Source of the DNA: Phragmites australis
Lineage: Eukaryota > Streptophyta > Magnoliopsida > Poales > Poaceae
Reading direction: 5' to 3'
NCBI RefSeq assembly: GCF_958298935.1
Contig: NC_084923.1
Span: 8,496,501 to 8,560,500, forward strand
Length of the DNA stretch: 64,000 nucleotides
The notes beneath the pieces are model-generated. The model saw only the letters and a program-made list of their open reading frames with translations, did not search any database and was not told where the DNA came from. Of the stretch, positions 43,440 to 62,665 are shown piece after piece (the first letter of the stretch is position 1; the number at the start of each line of letters is the position of its first letter). The translations under genes and the position numbers were made by a program.

Positions 43440-45440
43440 TCTACAACATGGAGCAGGGGATTCCATGAGCACACAAGCCAAGTGTCCCTACTTGTCGAGG
43501 CCGCCGTCACATGGTGGCGATGCCCGCCCAGCCGGCCCTAGCCGACCAACCATTCCCTACCCAAGACGGATGCCAAAACTGGGATGAAGACGATGTCAGC
43601 GGAGCCCTCGCCTCCCCACCTCTCTCACCGCCAGCGCCGCACGCCCCCTACCTCGCACGATAGGCCGTCGCCCCACCTTTCACCAAATCCGTGTTTGAAC
43701 TTCCACACGCTCAAATCCGCAAGAGTGTGCTGAGAAATTTGTACCTCCCGTCGCCTGGAGTCATCGCCGGCGTGCCGCCTCCGGGCAAGTCCCTGCTTCC
43801 CTCCATGTGCGCATGATCTATCCTCTGGGAGTCAGCTGCCCTCGCCGCCAACCTTCCGCCGTCGTCGCCCCTCGTTTCCTTGTTTTCCTCCCGAGCACAC
43901 GAGCCCAACGTCTGGACCCTTCCACACTCGCCGTCTCCACGAAGAGAAAGGAGAGAGGTTCCTATGGGCGAGGGAACCTCTCTCTTTTCCCGTCCCGTGT
44001 CGTGCCGCAACAGGAACGCGTTGGAGCGCGAATTTGGTTCCTGTCGAGCTCATTTCCCATCGTGAAGGGAACGACGCCCGGGAGGGGAAGCGCTTGGGGT
44101 TGGTCTTACTGGCGGAGGTTCTTGCATGTGGTAGGTTTGCTTACCAGTACACCAACAAGAGGGGGAGTGGGCAGAGTGATGCAGCAGCTCTACTCTAGTT
44201 TAGTTTTAGTTGTGGATGCGTGTAGTTTGTGTCCTCGTAGTCTCACGCGTGGAGAAAAGGGGAAAGACAGGGAAGAGAGAGAGGAGGCGGCGGCCGGTGC
44301 GGTGGTGGTGGCGTAACCGCCTTCCCGATCCCTTCAGGGATTGGGTGGGGCTGGATGGCATCGTAGCATCTATTTGCATGCCTTCTTTCTCTTTCTTGGG
44401 TGCGGACTAAAAAATCCTCTTCATCTATTTGTTTCTTATTGTTCTTCTTCTTTCAGTTGGGGATCTCCCTGAGTTGGACCCGAGTTGAGCTCGAGATTTG
44501 GATTGGAGAATCGGAGCCGAAATGGATTGGTGGTGGTGGTGGTGACCTTGTGTTGGTTCCTGTTGGAGCTGTGAGTGCCGAGGTTCGCCTGCACACGTTG
44601 ACGTGGTGCGGTGAGGCCTTATATCTCCGTCTTCTTCACAGACGATAACGACAACAAATAGGATTTCTGGGACAAGAACTTCATTGTCGTGTCTTGCCTC
44701 TATTGTTTTTGCTTTTAAGCAAATCTCACTATGAGTATTTTCTTTCCTCTCTTTCTAAGTTTTGGACAATGCAACATATATATTGTATTGGCTTGGTGAT
44801 GAATAGAATTGCTAAAATTTGAGCATGTTCTCTGAGTAATCTAGCGTCGACTTGTAAATTCTCTAGTTTTGTGATTACAACTGTTAGCACCTGGGTATTG
44901 TGTAGTGTGCTTCGGCGCTGTTCTGTACATCGAGATACACCTGATGTTTTGATTATCTAGTGTGCTACCTATTGAGTTGTTGCCTGGATCAGTATTGCAG
45001 TGAGCTCTGAGTATACTTCACATTTTTGTGCTGGATGAATTTCTAGTTCAAGTTGTTGTTGCTATCTTTCGCAATTGGTAGTTCAATTTTATCTTTCATT
45101 CGGTAGTGGTCTGCCACTGCTATTCTGAGTGTGTGCTCTTAGGCTTGGCACTGTAGTACTGTCTAAGGTGCTTATTTGATTCTAGAGAACTCAATACAGG
45201 TTCTTTAACTAGATGATGCTTAGAAACATTGCCCAATTAATGATGAATTATATAGGACAATTGGGGAGCAGGACCATCAAAGTTCTATGGCCAATTGTTA
45301 CTCATTGTCTGAGAGCAATTCTTTCATCAAATACCTGTTGTTCAATACTTTATATTTACATGATGAATCTTGCTTTTCCTGTGGTCTCTTGGCACATTCT
45401 TGTGTGACGTCAGCCTAAGCAGGGCTTCTGGCGACTTGCG
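43440..45440 (+). other. GC-rich to AT-rich segment inside the Harbinger region, no intact gene
   Basis: 43480-44660 is GC-rich with many overlapping frames. From about 44400 it looks like a plant 5' leader or intron (pyrimidine-rich 'ttcttcttctttcag' at 44442-44456). It could be the promoter and leader of the transposon ORF1. 44660-45440 has no coding signal. Confidence 0.4.
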
Positions 45441-45540
45441 TGCTCGTTGACTCCCTCCTCCATGGTTGTAGATGGATGCTGCCACACTTGTCGCTCTTAT
45501 GTTGAAACTGTAGCACCATGTGTAGGAGGCCACATCTGCG

Positions 45541-45822
45541 TTGAAGAAGGTGGCCAACAACAACTTGAGTCCGGACAGCACCCCTGGTGCCGTGGAGCTC
45601 AACAGAGCACTTCTGGAGGTCGACTCCATTGCAGTGGACTTGGAGCAGCTAGTTTTCCAAGTTGAGAATGCTATGCGCAGCGGTGTCGTGCCCAACCATG
45701 TTGGTTTGCCGACAATAGCAACGTTCTTGTTAAAGAGGAAACATCGGGATCAAAGGACATTAATGACAATGATGTCCTTCCCGCTAACTAGAACTCGGAT
45801 GGCGTACCATGTGCTGATATAG
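45541..45822 (+). pseudogene. Transposon-associated coding fragment, partner of 43026-43424
   Basis: The frame encodes 'LNRALLEVDSIAVDLEQLVF' and 'MRSGVVPNHVGLP', parallel to the minus-strand copy, then drifts out of homology. Upstream nucleotides near 45430-45540 continue the similarity in other frames, so the copy is frameshifted. Function unknown. Confidence 0.55.
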
Positions 45823-47117
45823 ATGATGGCTTGCCCATTGAATCTGATCATTCATGGAGGTTGTAGTCAAGTCGGGTGTTTGTTAATTAGTAGTGTGATA
45901 TGGTGTCAATTTGTGGATAACATGCCTTTTGATATTTTACGAGTTCAACTGTAATTTGAACCCTACAAGGCCTATAGTTGTTCAATTTATCAATGCCACG
46001 GTTGAGATGGTTGTATGCTATTTTAGTTTATGTAGGGCAGAGTTGTTTAGTTTTAGATTGTAAGGATTTGGGATTGCATTGTATGAACTATGAAGAATAG
46101 TGCTATGTATCAAGTTGCCGGTTTGTAGTTATTTGGCATGTTTGAGGTGATGAATCATTGCTCAAATAGATATAGATGTACAAGTACTCATTCACTTTAT
46201 GATTTTCAAAATGTGAGAAAAGGATGTATCTGATCCGAGCTAGAATCATTGCACTATGTTGTGATCTACTTAATGGCTAAATCATAGGACCCAAAGGGGA
46301 TGGAGGCAGAAAAAGAAATGTGAGCTTACAACTTTGTTTATTTTGTTACCAAGTGTGTTTTTCTGTTAAAGAATATGAACTTGGTTGTAGGTGCCTATGT
46401 AGTTTGCTTTGAAGTTCTTTGTGTGGAAGATGATAATTTTCCTCCCTGGACAAAGAAAGATACCTATCATTGATATGTCATTGGTAACTGGACTTTCATA
46501 TGCTATTCTTTCTTTATTTGTGTGTATGTAACCACCTCTGGGTTTCTCCAGCATGATTTGTAGTAAACTTTTGCCTAGCAAGAAAAAATAATGGAGAAAA
46601 GAATGTTAAAATTCCAATGCAACCTTGTTTGTATTTCTGGAATACTGTTATGAACATGGTAACATTTCTGGTAAACCAAGTGTGTTTTTCTGTTACAGAA
46701 TATGAACCTGCACATCACAAGTGGTTGGGATGGCAACTTCAGAAATAGGTTAGATAGGCCAAGTCCTATCTAAATCCTAGATTTGGATGTACTGTGAGAA
46801 TCAAAACTGGCTGCAAGTTCTATTACTTTTATTTGGCATGTTTGGTTGGTGTGTGATCGTTGAACTGTACTACTGTAGAGCTGGCTACTTCCTGCTACCA
46901 GTATAGTGCAATTAGGTGCAGTTTGAAATGGAATTGCAGTGCAATTGGGTGCAATTTGTGTTAATTTTCATTTAGATTCTTCCAATTTAGTTGGTGCTTG
47001 ATAGTTGAACTGTAACTAGTGTTGTAGTAGTATGCAAAAATTCTATTCCGAGTACATACCTTGAGAGTAGTAGTATGCATGTTCATGTTCCCTTTTCTTG
47101 TGATGTGTAGGTGCTCC

Positions 47118-48660
47118 ATGGATCCATTTTACGAGAGTTTTGTTCAGGACAGAGTGCAGCAGATGTTATGGTCGGGGTCGTCGATGCATGAGGGACCCTC
47201 CACTATTCAACCAATGGCGAAGATGGGTCACTTCCTGGTTGCGGACACTCCAGGATTGCACTCCGCACCCAATCAGGAGCTCGACCAGTTTAGCATTGGT
47301 AGCAAGGACATGTAACGAAGAAGGTGATGACCTCAAAGAGGAAGAAGAAGGCGGAGCCGAAGATGGATAGAACATAGTGGACAAACGAGGAGGACGAGTT
47401 GCTTGTGTTCGCATAGTTAAATGTGAGCCAGGATCCTGTAGTGGGAACATATCATACCAAGGAGACGTACTGGGGTAGGATCGCAAAATACTTCAACATG
47501 TATAGGAAGCCATCTATGATGCTGAGGTCGAACAAGGCTTTGGTAAACCACATGAAGCTCATCACAGAAGCAGTTAGCAAGTTTGCGGTGCACGTGAGGA
47601 AGGTGGAGTAGCTTAATCCTAGCGGGACCAACGAGCGTGACAAGGTAAGCTCTAAAATCTTGTTGCATACGCGCTGTGTTTCCGTTGTTATTTCTGCTTC
47701 CTTTAGATTAAGTAACCAAGCTAAAGAGTGAGAAATGGCAGATATAGTGAGAAACAAATAGATTTGCAGCACTCTAAAGAGTGAAAAATGGTAGATATGG
47801 TGAGAAAGAAATAGATAGTAAGCTGCATGGAGCATTGCTAGAATTGCATTACTTGTTCATCTGTGCATTGCCTGCAGTTACATGTGTTCTCCCTACACAT
47901 CTGTGTAGCATGTGGTCTCTGATACTGGAAGTATGCATTAACTCTCTGCTCGAATAATGTAGAGGTTCTGAGGTTCTGAGTTGTTTTGGGTGCTTTTGCT
48001 CCTGTCTAATTGTTTGCTCGAGACTATGTTGCAAGATAACTCAATGTTTCACACAGGTTGTTTTTTAGTCCTCGAATTACATTCTTAAGCATAATTACCT
48101 GCAATGTGGTGTCATTTGTGTTTCTTTGCAAGATAACCCGAATTAATTTGTATACTGCAAGCTAACCCAAATTACATATGTTGTAGAGAGTTATCTTTAC
48201 TATTCGATATATCTCTCTCATGGTTTCCTTGATTCGCAAATGACACGGGCTTGCACGGCATACAAGGGGATTGAGAGGAAGCCGTTTGCATATGCGCATT
48301 GCTGGTTCATGCTTGCCGAGCACCCCAAGTGGCACTCACACAAGTCCATGAAGGCGCACAAGATGTAGAAGGGAACCGACGCATAGTCCAGCCCAGCAGC
48401 GTGCAATGGGGTGCCAAACGACACAGCATCGAACGCATCTACTGAGCTTTCTAGGCCCATTGGAAGGCAGACAACTAAAGTGGCACATGCTTAGAAATTG
48501 GACTCCAGTACGTCTTTGCCTACCATGTCGGGTGGGTTGTATGCAACTCAAATTGCTGAGCTCACTGAAACAAAGAAGGTAATGGTGGAGTTAAAGAAGG
48601 AACAGATTTCGATCATGCGTTTGGAGGCATCCGTCAGAGTAAACGATCAGGGTTAGCGTA
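47118..48660 (+). pseudogene. Harbinger ORF1 (Myb/SANT-like, NAM-associated type), broken
   Basis: The start ATG at 47118 begins MDPFYESFVQDRVQQM. After a frame change the conserved DNA-binding part follows: 'WTNEEDELLVFA' (interrupted by stops at about 47386 and 47416), 'LNVSQDPVVGTYHTKETYWG' and 'RIAKYFNMYRKPSMMLRSNK'. A second exon at about 48265-48369 carries 'KPFAFAHCWFMLAEHPKWHS'-like sequence with one change, ending in a stop. In PIF/Harbinger elements this protein works with the transposase. Host annotations of such sequences as trihelix or glutathione-S-transferase-like proteins are misleading. Confidence 0.75.
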
Positions 48661-49419
48661 TAATGAAGGTTGACTTGGACAGTGTTAGTGGTCCCCTTAG
48701 GGAGTACTACAGAAAGAGGTAGAAGAAGATCCTGGCGTGATGGAGCGCCGCCGAATAGAACTCGTAGACGCTCGTTGATTACGTCTTTGCAAGGTGCTTT
48801 TGTTGGATTTGCAAGAACTCATTTTAGCTTCAATCTATGTGTAATAATTTCGAGAAGACCTTGTAGCTGTGTGTGGATTTGTGAGAACTCCATTCTAGTC
48901 ATCTAGATTGAAGCAAGGGTCTGCTCATTGTATGGACTTGCACATTGGTGTCCTAGTAAGTATTAAATTAGCATGTGTGTTTTATTTGATGTTGTATGCT
49001 TGGTGATGATGCGCCTTTGGCTGTTTGTTGGTGCGAATTAACGTTGCATTCCCCCTGTTCTGTTGTTGGTTTTCTTGTTGGTCTTCATGGTTGCGACACT
49101 AGCATTTTCAGGTAGGCCAATTGTTTCAGTTTTGACATGGGAATTTCTTCGTTAGTTTGAGAATTTGGACTCATGTGTATGTGCATACAAGTCGCTCATG
49201 TGTATGTGCATACAGGTCATGTCAAAATGTTGTGATGATTAGTTGGACAAAAAAAAAACTACTCAAACATCTACAACGGATCATAACATTTTTGGCTTAG
49301 TTGTTTCTCAGTCACCCAATAAGTTCTTGAAAGAGAAACGTCCAAGATCTCTTTTTCACGTTAATACATTGAATCATTGGATGGGTGGAGAAGGAAACAT
49401 ATATTGAGAGATGAAAGGT

Positions 49420-49640
49420 CAGAGAAGACAAGATTCTTCATAGAAGGTACACATAATCAAGGTCACATAGAACCTAGTTCATTGCGGACAAGATTCTTCA
49501 TAGAAGGTACACATAACGATGACTATCATTGCAACTGACAGAACTAAAACTCACATACGTTACATTACGATGCCTAACATTGCAAGTGACATAACTTAAA
49601 CTCATATTACGCTACATTACGATGACTCACATTGCAATGA
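49420..49640 (+). repeat. Short direct repeats next to the transposase 3' end
   Basis: 'gacaagattcttcatagaag' plus 'gtacacata' occurs twice (about 49427 and 49487), followed by three 'ttacgatg...cattgcaa' blocks about 50-60 bp apart. Confidence 0.7.
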
Positions 49641-49677
49641 CGGCGCATGAACTAGACGAAACATGATGATCAATCTA

Positions 49678-51007
49678 CTATGCTCCATGAAGATTCCATT
49701 GTCGCTCCACGAGATCATCACACAGTTGGTGATGCAATGCCCGATTCCTGATTGCTTCAGTTACTTCTATTACTGGAGGACAACTTGGTCTAGATCGCGA
49801 CCCATCATTATTTTCTCGCTCATATAGTCATACACCTCCTCCACATCGGCGCCTCCCCTCTTGTTCTCAATTATTATATTGTGCATTATGACACAAATGG
49901 TCATAATGTTATGCAATGTGCTTTCATTCCAAATTCTTCCTGGACTGTGAATTATGGCGAACGTCGACTATAGGACACCAATTGCGTGTTCAACATCTTT
50001 TTGACTGATACTTGCATGGAGGAGAAATGCACGCTCTTGTTCCCCCTTAGTGATGAAATTGCTTTCACTATGATCGTCCATTCGGGGTAATTCCATCACC
50101 TAGGTAGTAGCCCATGTCATACGTGTTACCGTTAATGGTGTATGACACAGGAGGTGCAATCCCGTCTGTGAGCTTGTTGAAAATGTTAGAGCAGTGCAAA
50201 ACATTTATGTCATTCAGACTACTGGGCATTCCAAAGAAAGTATGACATATCTATAGATCGTACGATGCAACTACCTTCAAAACTATTGAGGGTTTGTGCA
50301 TATGACCGGTATATGTGCCATGCCACGCTTTCAGGCAGTTCTTCCAAACCCAATGCATGCAGTCAATGCTCCCCAGCATCACGGGGAACCCTATCTGCTC
50401 ACCAATAGCTAACAGTAGAGCAATATCCTTTGCAGTGGGAGCACGGAGGTACTGATCGGAGAAAAGCAAGACAACAACTTCCACAAACTTTGTCAGGGCG
50501 AGCATCACTGTGCTACCCCCGATTTGAACATACTCATCCGCGTCTGCACTGACTTCCTATGCAAGTTGCCGTATGACAGCTGTCATCTTTTGTAGGAGGC
50601 TTAGGCCGAACTTCCTAGTGGCATCCCTCTTCTACCGAAATCATGGATCATGGTTCTCCACAGTAATGGCAATTCTCAGGAACAATGACCAACTCATTCG
50701 AAACTTTAGAGGGTGACCAGTCGTTAGAACACGTCAAAACCTATAAATGTGTTAGTAGGGAAGATGGCCTCACCTACGATGGAACAATATCATACATTGG
50801 GACGTCAGTGAAGTAGTCTCGAAATAGCTTAGCAGCACTTTTTTGGTGCCCACGGTCTATGACTGCATGTCCTAGCATAGAGCCACAATGATGCGTGCGA
50901 CCTTGAACACCAAGCTCTTCCTTCTCGATGGTGATCAGTAACACCAATTCATTCTTATCATCGCTCGAGTATGATGAGAACATGAACGGATCTCTGAACC
51001 TAGACAA
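49678..51007 (-). pseudogene. PIF/Harbinger DDE transposase, broken
   Basis: Reading the minus strand from 51007: an acidic N-terminus, 'VIDRGHQKSAAKLFRDYFTD', then after stops and frame changes the catalytic core at 50508-50251 ('GFPVMLGSIDCMHWVWKNC', 'AWHGTYTGHMHKPSIVLKVV'). Then come 'FFGMPSSLNDINVLHCSNIF', 'VSYTINGNTYDMGYYLGDGI', and a C-terminal 'RNRALHHQLCDDLVERQWN' ending near 49678. SIDCMHW carries the first catalytic Asp and SLNDIN the second. Several in-frame stops show it is inactive. Confidence 0.85.
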
Positions 51008-51660
51008 CTCATTGTGGAAATGTGAAACACGGAGACAATTGTGCCTCTCTACTTTGGCAGCCTCCCTCTTTTATAGCGACAACAGTCTTCTCAAGCAAGC
51101 AACCCGCGTTTGGCTTCCCATGCAATCTGTGAGGCATGTGCTTTCTAGCTTCTACAGAAAGACTCATGACCACGAAGGTAGCAGACATATGGTTCCTGAC
51201 TTCCACGAGAAGAATCTTGCACATGAAGCTAGCAACGAAATGAGTTTGGAAATAAAATACATATACATAACGCTGGTTTATTTGTGCTTGGCGCCATGAA
51301 ATGAGTAGTGTATGTGCATCTATGCTCTTTGGATTTGGGTAAACAACGAAACAGAGAAGAGAGTGGTAGAGAGATTGGTGGCGAAAAAAGTTTGGGTTAG
51401 AGATGTAGAGAGCGTTCTTCTCCCCATAAAAAATATATATACAATGTATACGGGGCACGTATCGTAGTCGTATTGTATGTGTTGTGATAATTATATGAAA
51501 ATAATAGAATATTAGAAATCTGCTAGGAAGAGAACGAGAAAGGTAATACTATTGAAGTGTAGAAATATAAAAGGAATGAGTCCAAAAAAGAAAAAAAAAT
51601 CTCTTCAGAAAGGAATTTTAATAAAGAAAAATGGTTTGATATGGTCTAAAGTTATCTTCA

Positions 51661-51850
51661 ACAGATACTTAAAAATTTATTTCCTATAATACTATTACAG
51701 TATCCTCTAATACTATTACAGTATTTTCTAACACTATTATAGCATCCTCTATTTTTTTTATCTCTAACAGCTACCCGATTTACTACATTCTATTACTCAC
51801 CTACTCCATTTAAACCCACCGATATACTTAGCTACAGTAATACGAAATAT
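51661..51850. mobile_element. MITE family C, copy 4 (degenerate)
   Basis: 'tcttcaacagatacttaaaa', repeated 'actattacagtatcctc' blocks and 'atctctaacagctaccc' match the family at 7535. The right end is unclear ('gctacagtaatacg' near 51831). It sits between the Harbinger element and the squalene epoxidase promoter. Confidence 0.6.
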
Positions 51851-51956
51851 TCTTTCCCTTCGTAAATTTGTCAACTTCTAACTCCAATCCGTATCCATGT
51901 AGAGGTTGATACGAGAGCTGATAGAATGCTTTGCGGTGCGCCAGGGTCGATAAAAG

Positions 51957-51966
51957 GATATAAAGA
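51957..51966 (+). promoter_or_regulatory. TATA-like box of the squalene epoxidase gene
   Basis: 'gatataaaga' lies 278 bp before the start codon and about 30 bp before a pyrimidine/GC-rich leader, the expected arrangement. Only about 100 bp separates it from the MITE-like remnant upstream. Confidence 0.5.
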
Positions 51967-52234
51967 GTAATGACCTGAGCCCACCAGCCGGCCAGCTATG
52001 CAGACATGGCCGCGAGCGGCCTCCCCTTCCTCTTCCCATAAAAAGCGGAAGAATCTAGAAGCGTCGCTTCGTCCCAGGCCACCCCTCTTCGTTTCTCTCT
52101 CATCCCCCGCTCCCCTGTCGCGCCCCAGACCCAGACGCATCAAACCGCTCTCATCTCTCTCCTCGCAACCAAAAAGAAGCCGACACGCACGGCAGCACAG
52201 GCGCCGCGCGTCGGAGATCCCAAAGGGCGACACG

Positions 52235-59125
<6,891 letters not shown>

Positions 59126-59915
59126 CTGCTTCCACACTAGTGGTCTGATGCAAATTGATCCTTCACGGATGACATTTTTTTCCTGTGTCAGTAGTCATTC
59201 GTCATCGTTAGCCAATCATTTGTGCTGCAATGGAATGAGGAACCTGTATAGTAGTGTTCCCGTGGGTGCCGATTCGAGTTGAAAATGTGCAAGTTGATTC
59301 CGGTACGTACGTTGATTCCCTGCTAAGTTGTATATTGTTCTTGAACTAGTGAATTCGTCTTCACCCACGCCTATCTAACTGGGGTCTCTTCTGTCTACTG
59401 AATTTCTAGTCTCTGAATCGTGTATGGCATGATCCAGTTTGTGTGATCGTCCAATTGTAAGGCCTGTTAGCTCTTTGCGTGCCAGCTAGTCGCTGGACGC
59501 GCGGACGGCTGGGTGCCGGCCTGATGCCGTGAGCAGTGGTGGTAGTGGTAAATATGCCTTGTGTTCCGTATGCAGACTTGGGCAACGCAGCTCGTGCTGA
59601 ATCTGCCTGCCATGCCGTGTGACAAACTGAGGCTCTGCCTGAAACGTGATACTTTGGGGAAATCGTGTTGGACCTGCGATCGTTGGAGCTTGTGAATTGC
59701 CGGTTGTTTTTAAACCAGTAGTGAAAGGGGGCACAGATGATAGTAGTATTTCCTTATTATAGAGGGTCAAGAGGTAAATTTGAATGACGTTTATCTTGGA
59801 GTCTGGAAATGAGGGCAACATTAAGCCGGAAGTATGGAATCAGGAGGGAGAAGTCCAACGAAAGGCCTACTTACCAGGAGTACGAGGATGATCAACCTTG
59901 ATGAGTTGAAGTTTA
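59126..59915 (+). other. 3' flank of squalene epoxidase
   Basis: Probable 3' untranslated region in the first 300-350 bp, then intergenic DNA without a gene. Confidence 0.5.
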
Positions 59916-60222
59916 GGGCTCGTTTAGTAGAGCTCTTTCTGATTCAAATTATCTACGGTGAGTGATTCTCTGGAGGAAGTGATTCTGTGGTTGAAAGTGA
60001 TTCTCTATTAATTTTCTAAAATAAAATATATGGAGGAAGTGATTTTCTACGGGAAGTGAATCAGGGGAAGCTGTTTTTTTCAGCTCCTCAACTTTTAGTT
60101 AATTTTATATAATCACTCTCACGGATTCCACTCGGAAAACTAAAAGCTGAAAACTGCTGTTTGACAGAATTCTTTCTGATTCTAACTGGGAAGCTGCTCT
60201 GAGAACTTTGTCAAACAGATCC
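59916..60222. mobile_element. MITE family B, copy 4 (TSD TTA)
   Basis: Left end 'gggctcgtttagtagagct' follows TTA (59913-59915). Right end 'aactttgtcaaacagatcc' precedes TTA (60223-60225), giving the clearest target duplication of the family and supporting a Tourist/PIF-type origin. The interior has 'aagtgattctgtggttgaaa' as in copy 2. Confidence 0.8.
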
Positions 60223-60225
60223 TTA

Positions 60226-61114
60226 TAGAGTTAAGAGGGAGAAGTCTAACAGGACGCGTGCTACCAGGCTGTACGAGGATGGTCAATCCTGATGAGGTTG
60301 AGAACTCATCTCGTATCGAAAATTTGACAGCGTGTACGAACACTGTCTTTTATACTTAATAATTCTCCAGTTTTGGAGCTGTCTTAAAATACCGTCTAAT
60401 TTCCTCTTACCGAAATGATGATCTTAGATAAAGACTTTTCCCATCGGAAATAGAAAAGCCATAGGTAACCCCAAAACCGTACTCCCTCTGTTTTTATTTA
60501 CAGGGCGCACATTTCTTGAATCCTTGTTCAACAATACAGGGCGTAGTCCCTTGCCAAAGCAAAAATGTACAAATATACTCATTTACTCTCTGCGTGCCAT
60601 TTAATTCTATTCCTTGCTCCAAGCGTCTTCACACGTGCTTGCTCCATTTAAACGCATGCATTGCATGTTTGGCCTGTCCATTTAAACGAGTCCCGTGGTG
60701 CTGGGCGAAGAAGACACAGTATTGTACAAATATGAAACATAGTTACTCATATTCAATAAAGAAGAACAAACCAATAAAAGTTGAAGCTCACCTGGTAATG
60801 GTTTGTTGAGATCCGGCACCGGAGACGCTGTCATTTCTTTGTTTAGAGCTTCTACTGGCCTACGGCCTCACTCGCTTACTCGGCTCACAGTAGTGCTTGT
60901 AGACAATTTTTGACGGTTCACTTCAATTTTTCATTTGAACATGGATTAGACGGCACACCAAATTTTCGTTGGATTAGGTGGCACTCTAATTCTCCATTTG
61001 GGTTTGCATTAGGCGGACACTCCAATTTTTTAGGCGTTGTTCTCAGGCCTTAGCTTTGTTTGTGCATGCACTTTGAAGAAGCGGAGCAATTGATGCACAA
61101 CCATGCAGATGCTG
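60226..61114. other. Intergenic DNA with a Stowaway-like end
   Basis: 'tactccctctgtttttattt' at 60480-60499 looks like one end of a Stowaway, but no opposite end was found. 60905-61030 has three loose repeats of 'caatttttcatttg/caaattttcgttgg/ctaattctccatttg' with 'attaggcgg' blocks. No gene. Confidence 0.45.
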
Positions 61115-62665
61115 GTCGGAGGTGAAGTCAACGGCGAGGCTGAGGGAGGTGGTTTGCGACCCCCTCAACGGCAGCCGCGACGAGGCTCAATGGAGGCAAT
61201 GCAGTGGCTGGAGGTGAAGTCGACGACGAGATTGAGGGAGACAGTCCTAAACCCACTCCGCAAGTAGTCGCGGTGATGCTTGACGGAGGCAAGGTCGGCC
61301 GGAGTGTCGCAACGAGGTCGGAGGCGATGCCGATGGTGAGGCTCTATTGAGGCAGTCCGTGACCCCCTCAGCGATAGCTGCGATGAGGCTCGACAGAGGC
61401 AGTACGGTCCAGAGCCCCGTGGCGATAGCCGGAGGTGAAGTCGACAGTGAGGTTGAGGGAGGTGATTCGCAACCCCCTAAGCGATAGTCGCGGCGAGGCT
61501 TGACGGAGGCAATGTGGTTTCGGAACCCAGCGGTGGTGGCCGGAGGTGAAGTCAACGGCGAGGCTGAGAAATGTAGTTCGCAATTGCCTCAACAAGTTGT
61601 CGCGGCGATGCTCAACGGTGGCGAGGCCCGTCGGAGCGTCGCGGTTGAGCGTGGTGGTTCGCAACCCCCTAAGCAATAGTCGCGGCGAGGCTTGACGGAG
61701 GCAATGCGGTTTCGGAACCCAACGGTGGTGGCCGGAGGTGAAGTCAATGGCGAGGCTGAGAAATGTAGTTCGCAACTGCCTCAACAAGTTGTCGCAGTGA
61801 TGCTCAACGGTGGCGAGGCCCGTCGGAGCGTCGCGGTGGTGGCAGGAAGCGATGTCGACGACAATGCTGAGGGGTGCGATCCACAATCCCCTTAGCGATA
61901 GCCGTGGCGAGGCTCAATGAAGGCAGTGTGGTCTGGATCCCCATGGCGGTGCCCAGAGGTGAAGTCGATGGCGAGGCTGAGGGAGGCAGTTCACAATCCC
62001 CTCAGCGATAACCGCGGCGAGGCTTGATAGAGGCAGTGCAGTCTGGAGCCCCGCGACGCTGGCTGGAGGTGAAGTCGATGGCGAGGCTGAGGTAGGCAGT
62101 TTGCAACCCCCCTTAGCAAGTAGTCGAGGCGATGCTTTACGGAGGTGAGGCTGGTCGGAGTGTCACGGCAAGGCCGAAGGCGATATCGACGACGAGGCTG
62201 AGGGAGGCGGTCTGCGACCCCCTTAGCGGTAGCCACGACGAAGCTCTATGGAGGTAGTGCGGTCCGGAGTCCCGTGACGATGTTGATGGCGAGGCTGAGG
62301 GAGACAGTCCACGACCCCCTCAGCAGTAGACGCGGTGATGCTCTATGGAGGCGAGGCCGGCTGGAGCATTGCGGCGAGGCTGAAGGGGATGTCGATAGCG
62401 AGGCTGAGGGAGGCGGTCTGTGACCCCCTCAGTGGTAGCCGCGGTGATGCTCGACGGAGGCAGTGCGGCCCGGATCCTCGCGGTGGTGGGCAGAGGTGAT
62501 GTTCAACGGTGAGGCTAAGAGAGATGGTCCATGACTCCCTCAACGGTAGCCGTGATGAGATTCGATGGAGGTAGTGTGGTTCGGAGCCCAGTGGCGGTGG
62601 CCGGAGGTGAAGTCGGCGGCGAGGCTGAGGGAGGCAGTCCGTAATCCCCTCAACAGTAGCCGTGG
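61115..62665. repeat. GC-rich minisatellite, about 111-bp unit with higher-order copies
   Basis: A degenerate unit built from 'ggaggtgaagtcgacggcg', 'aggctgagggaggcagtc', 'cccctcagcgatagccgc' and 'gaggctcgacggaggcagtg' recurs through 1.5 kb. Within it, 61470-61645 and 61663-61840 are a closer pair at about 193-bp spacing, i.e. a higher-order duplication. Long frames on both strands are products of the repeat and show no known domain. Such arrays occur in noncoding parts of grass LTR elements; no LTR is seen here. Confidence 0.8.

Larger units (their letters stand above)
41640..51660. mobile_element. Large decayed PIF/Harbinger element, possibly composite
   Basis: The left arm (about 41,700-42,470) and the right arm (about 50,770-51,600, reverse complement) are homologous, e.g. 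'acttctaatattctat' and 'attttttatgggga' on the left and their complements on the right. Between them lie the two proteins typical of this superfamily: a Myb/SANT-like ORF1 (+, 47118-48660) and a DDE transposase (-, 49678-51007), both broken by stops. The long inverted arms include transposase N-terminal sequence, unusual for a simple element, so inversion or nested insertion is likely. The outermost tips and target-site duplication are approximate. Nothing here is a functional transposase. Confidence 0.7.

Noticed and set aside
47118..48660. A host trihelix/GST-like gene
   Set aside because: The sequence matches Harbinger ORF1, has several stops, and lies in one element with a transposase.
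61368..61886. 172-codon minus-strand repeat protein
   Set aside because: It is a frame through a minisatellite; repeat units appear in other frames too and no known domain is present.
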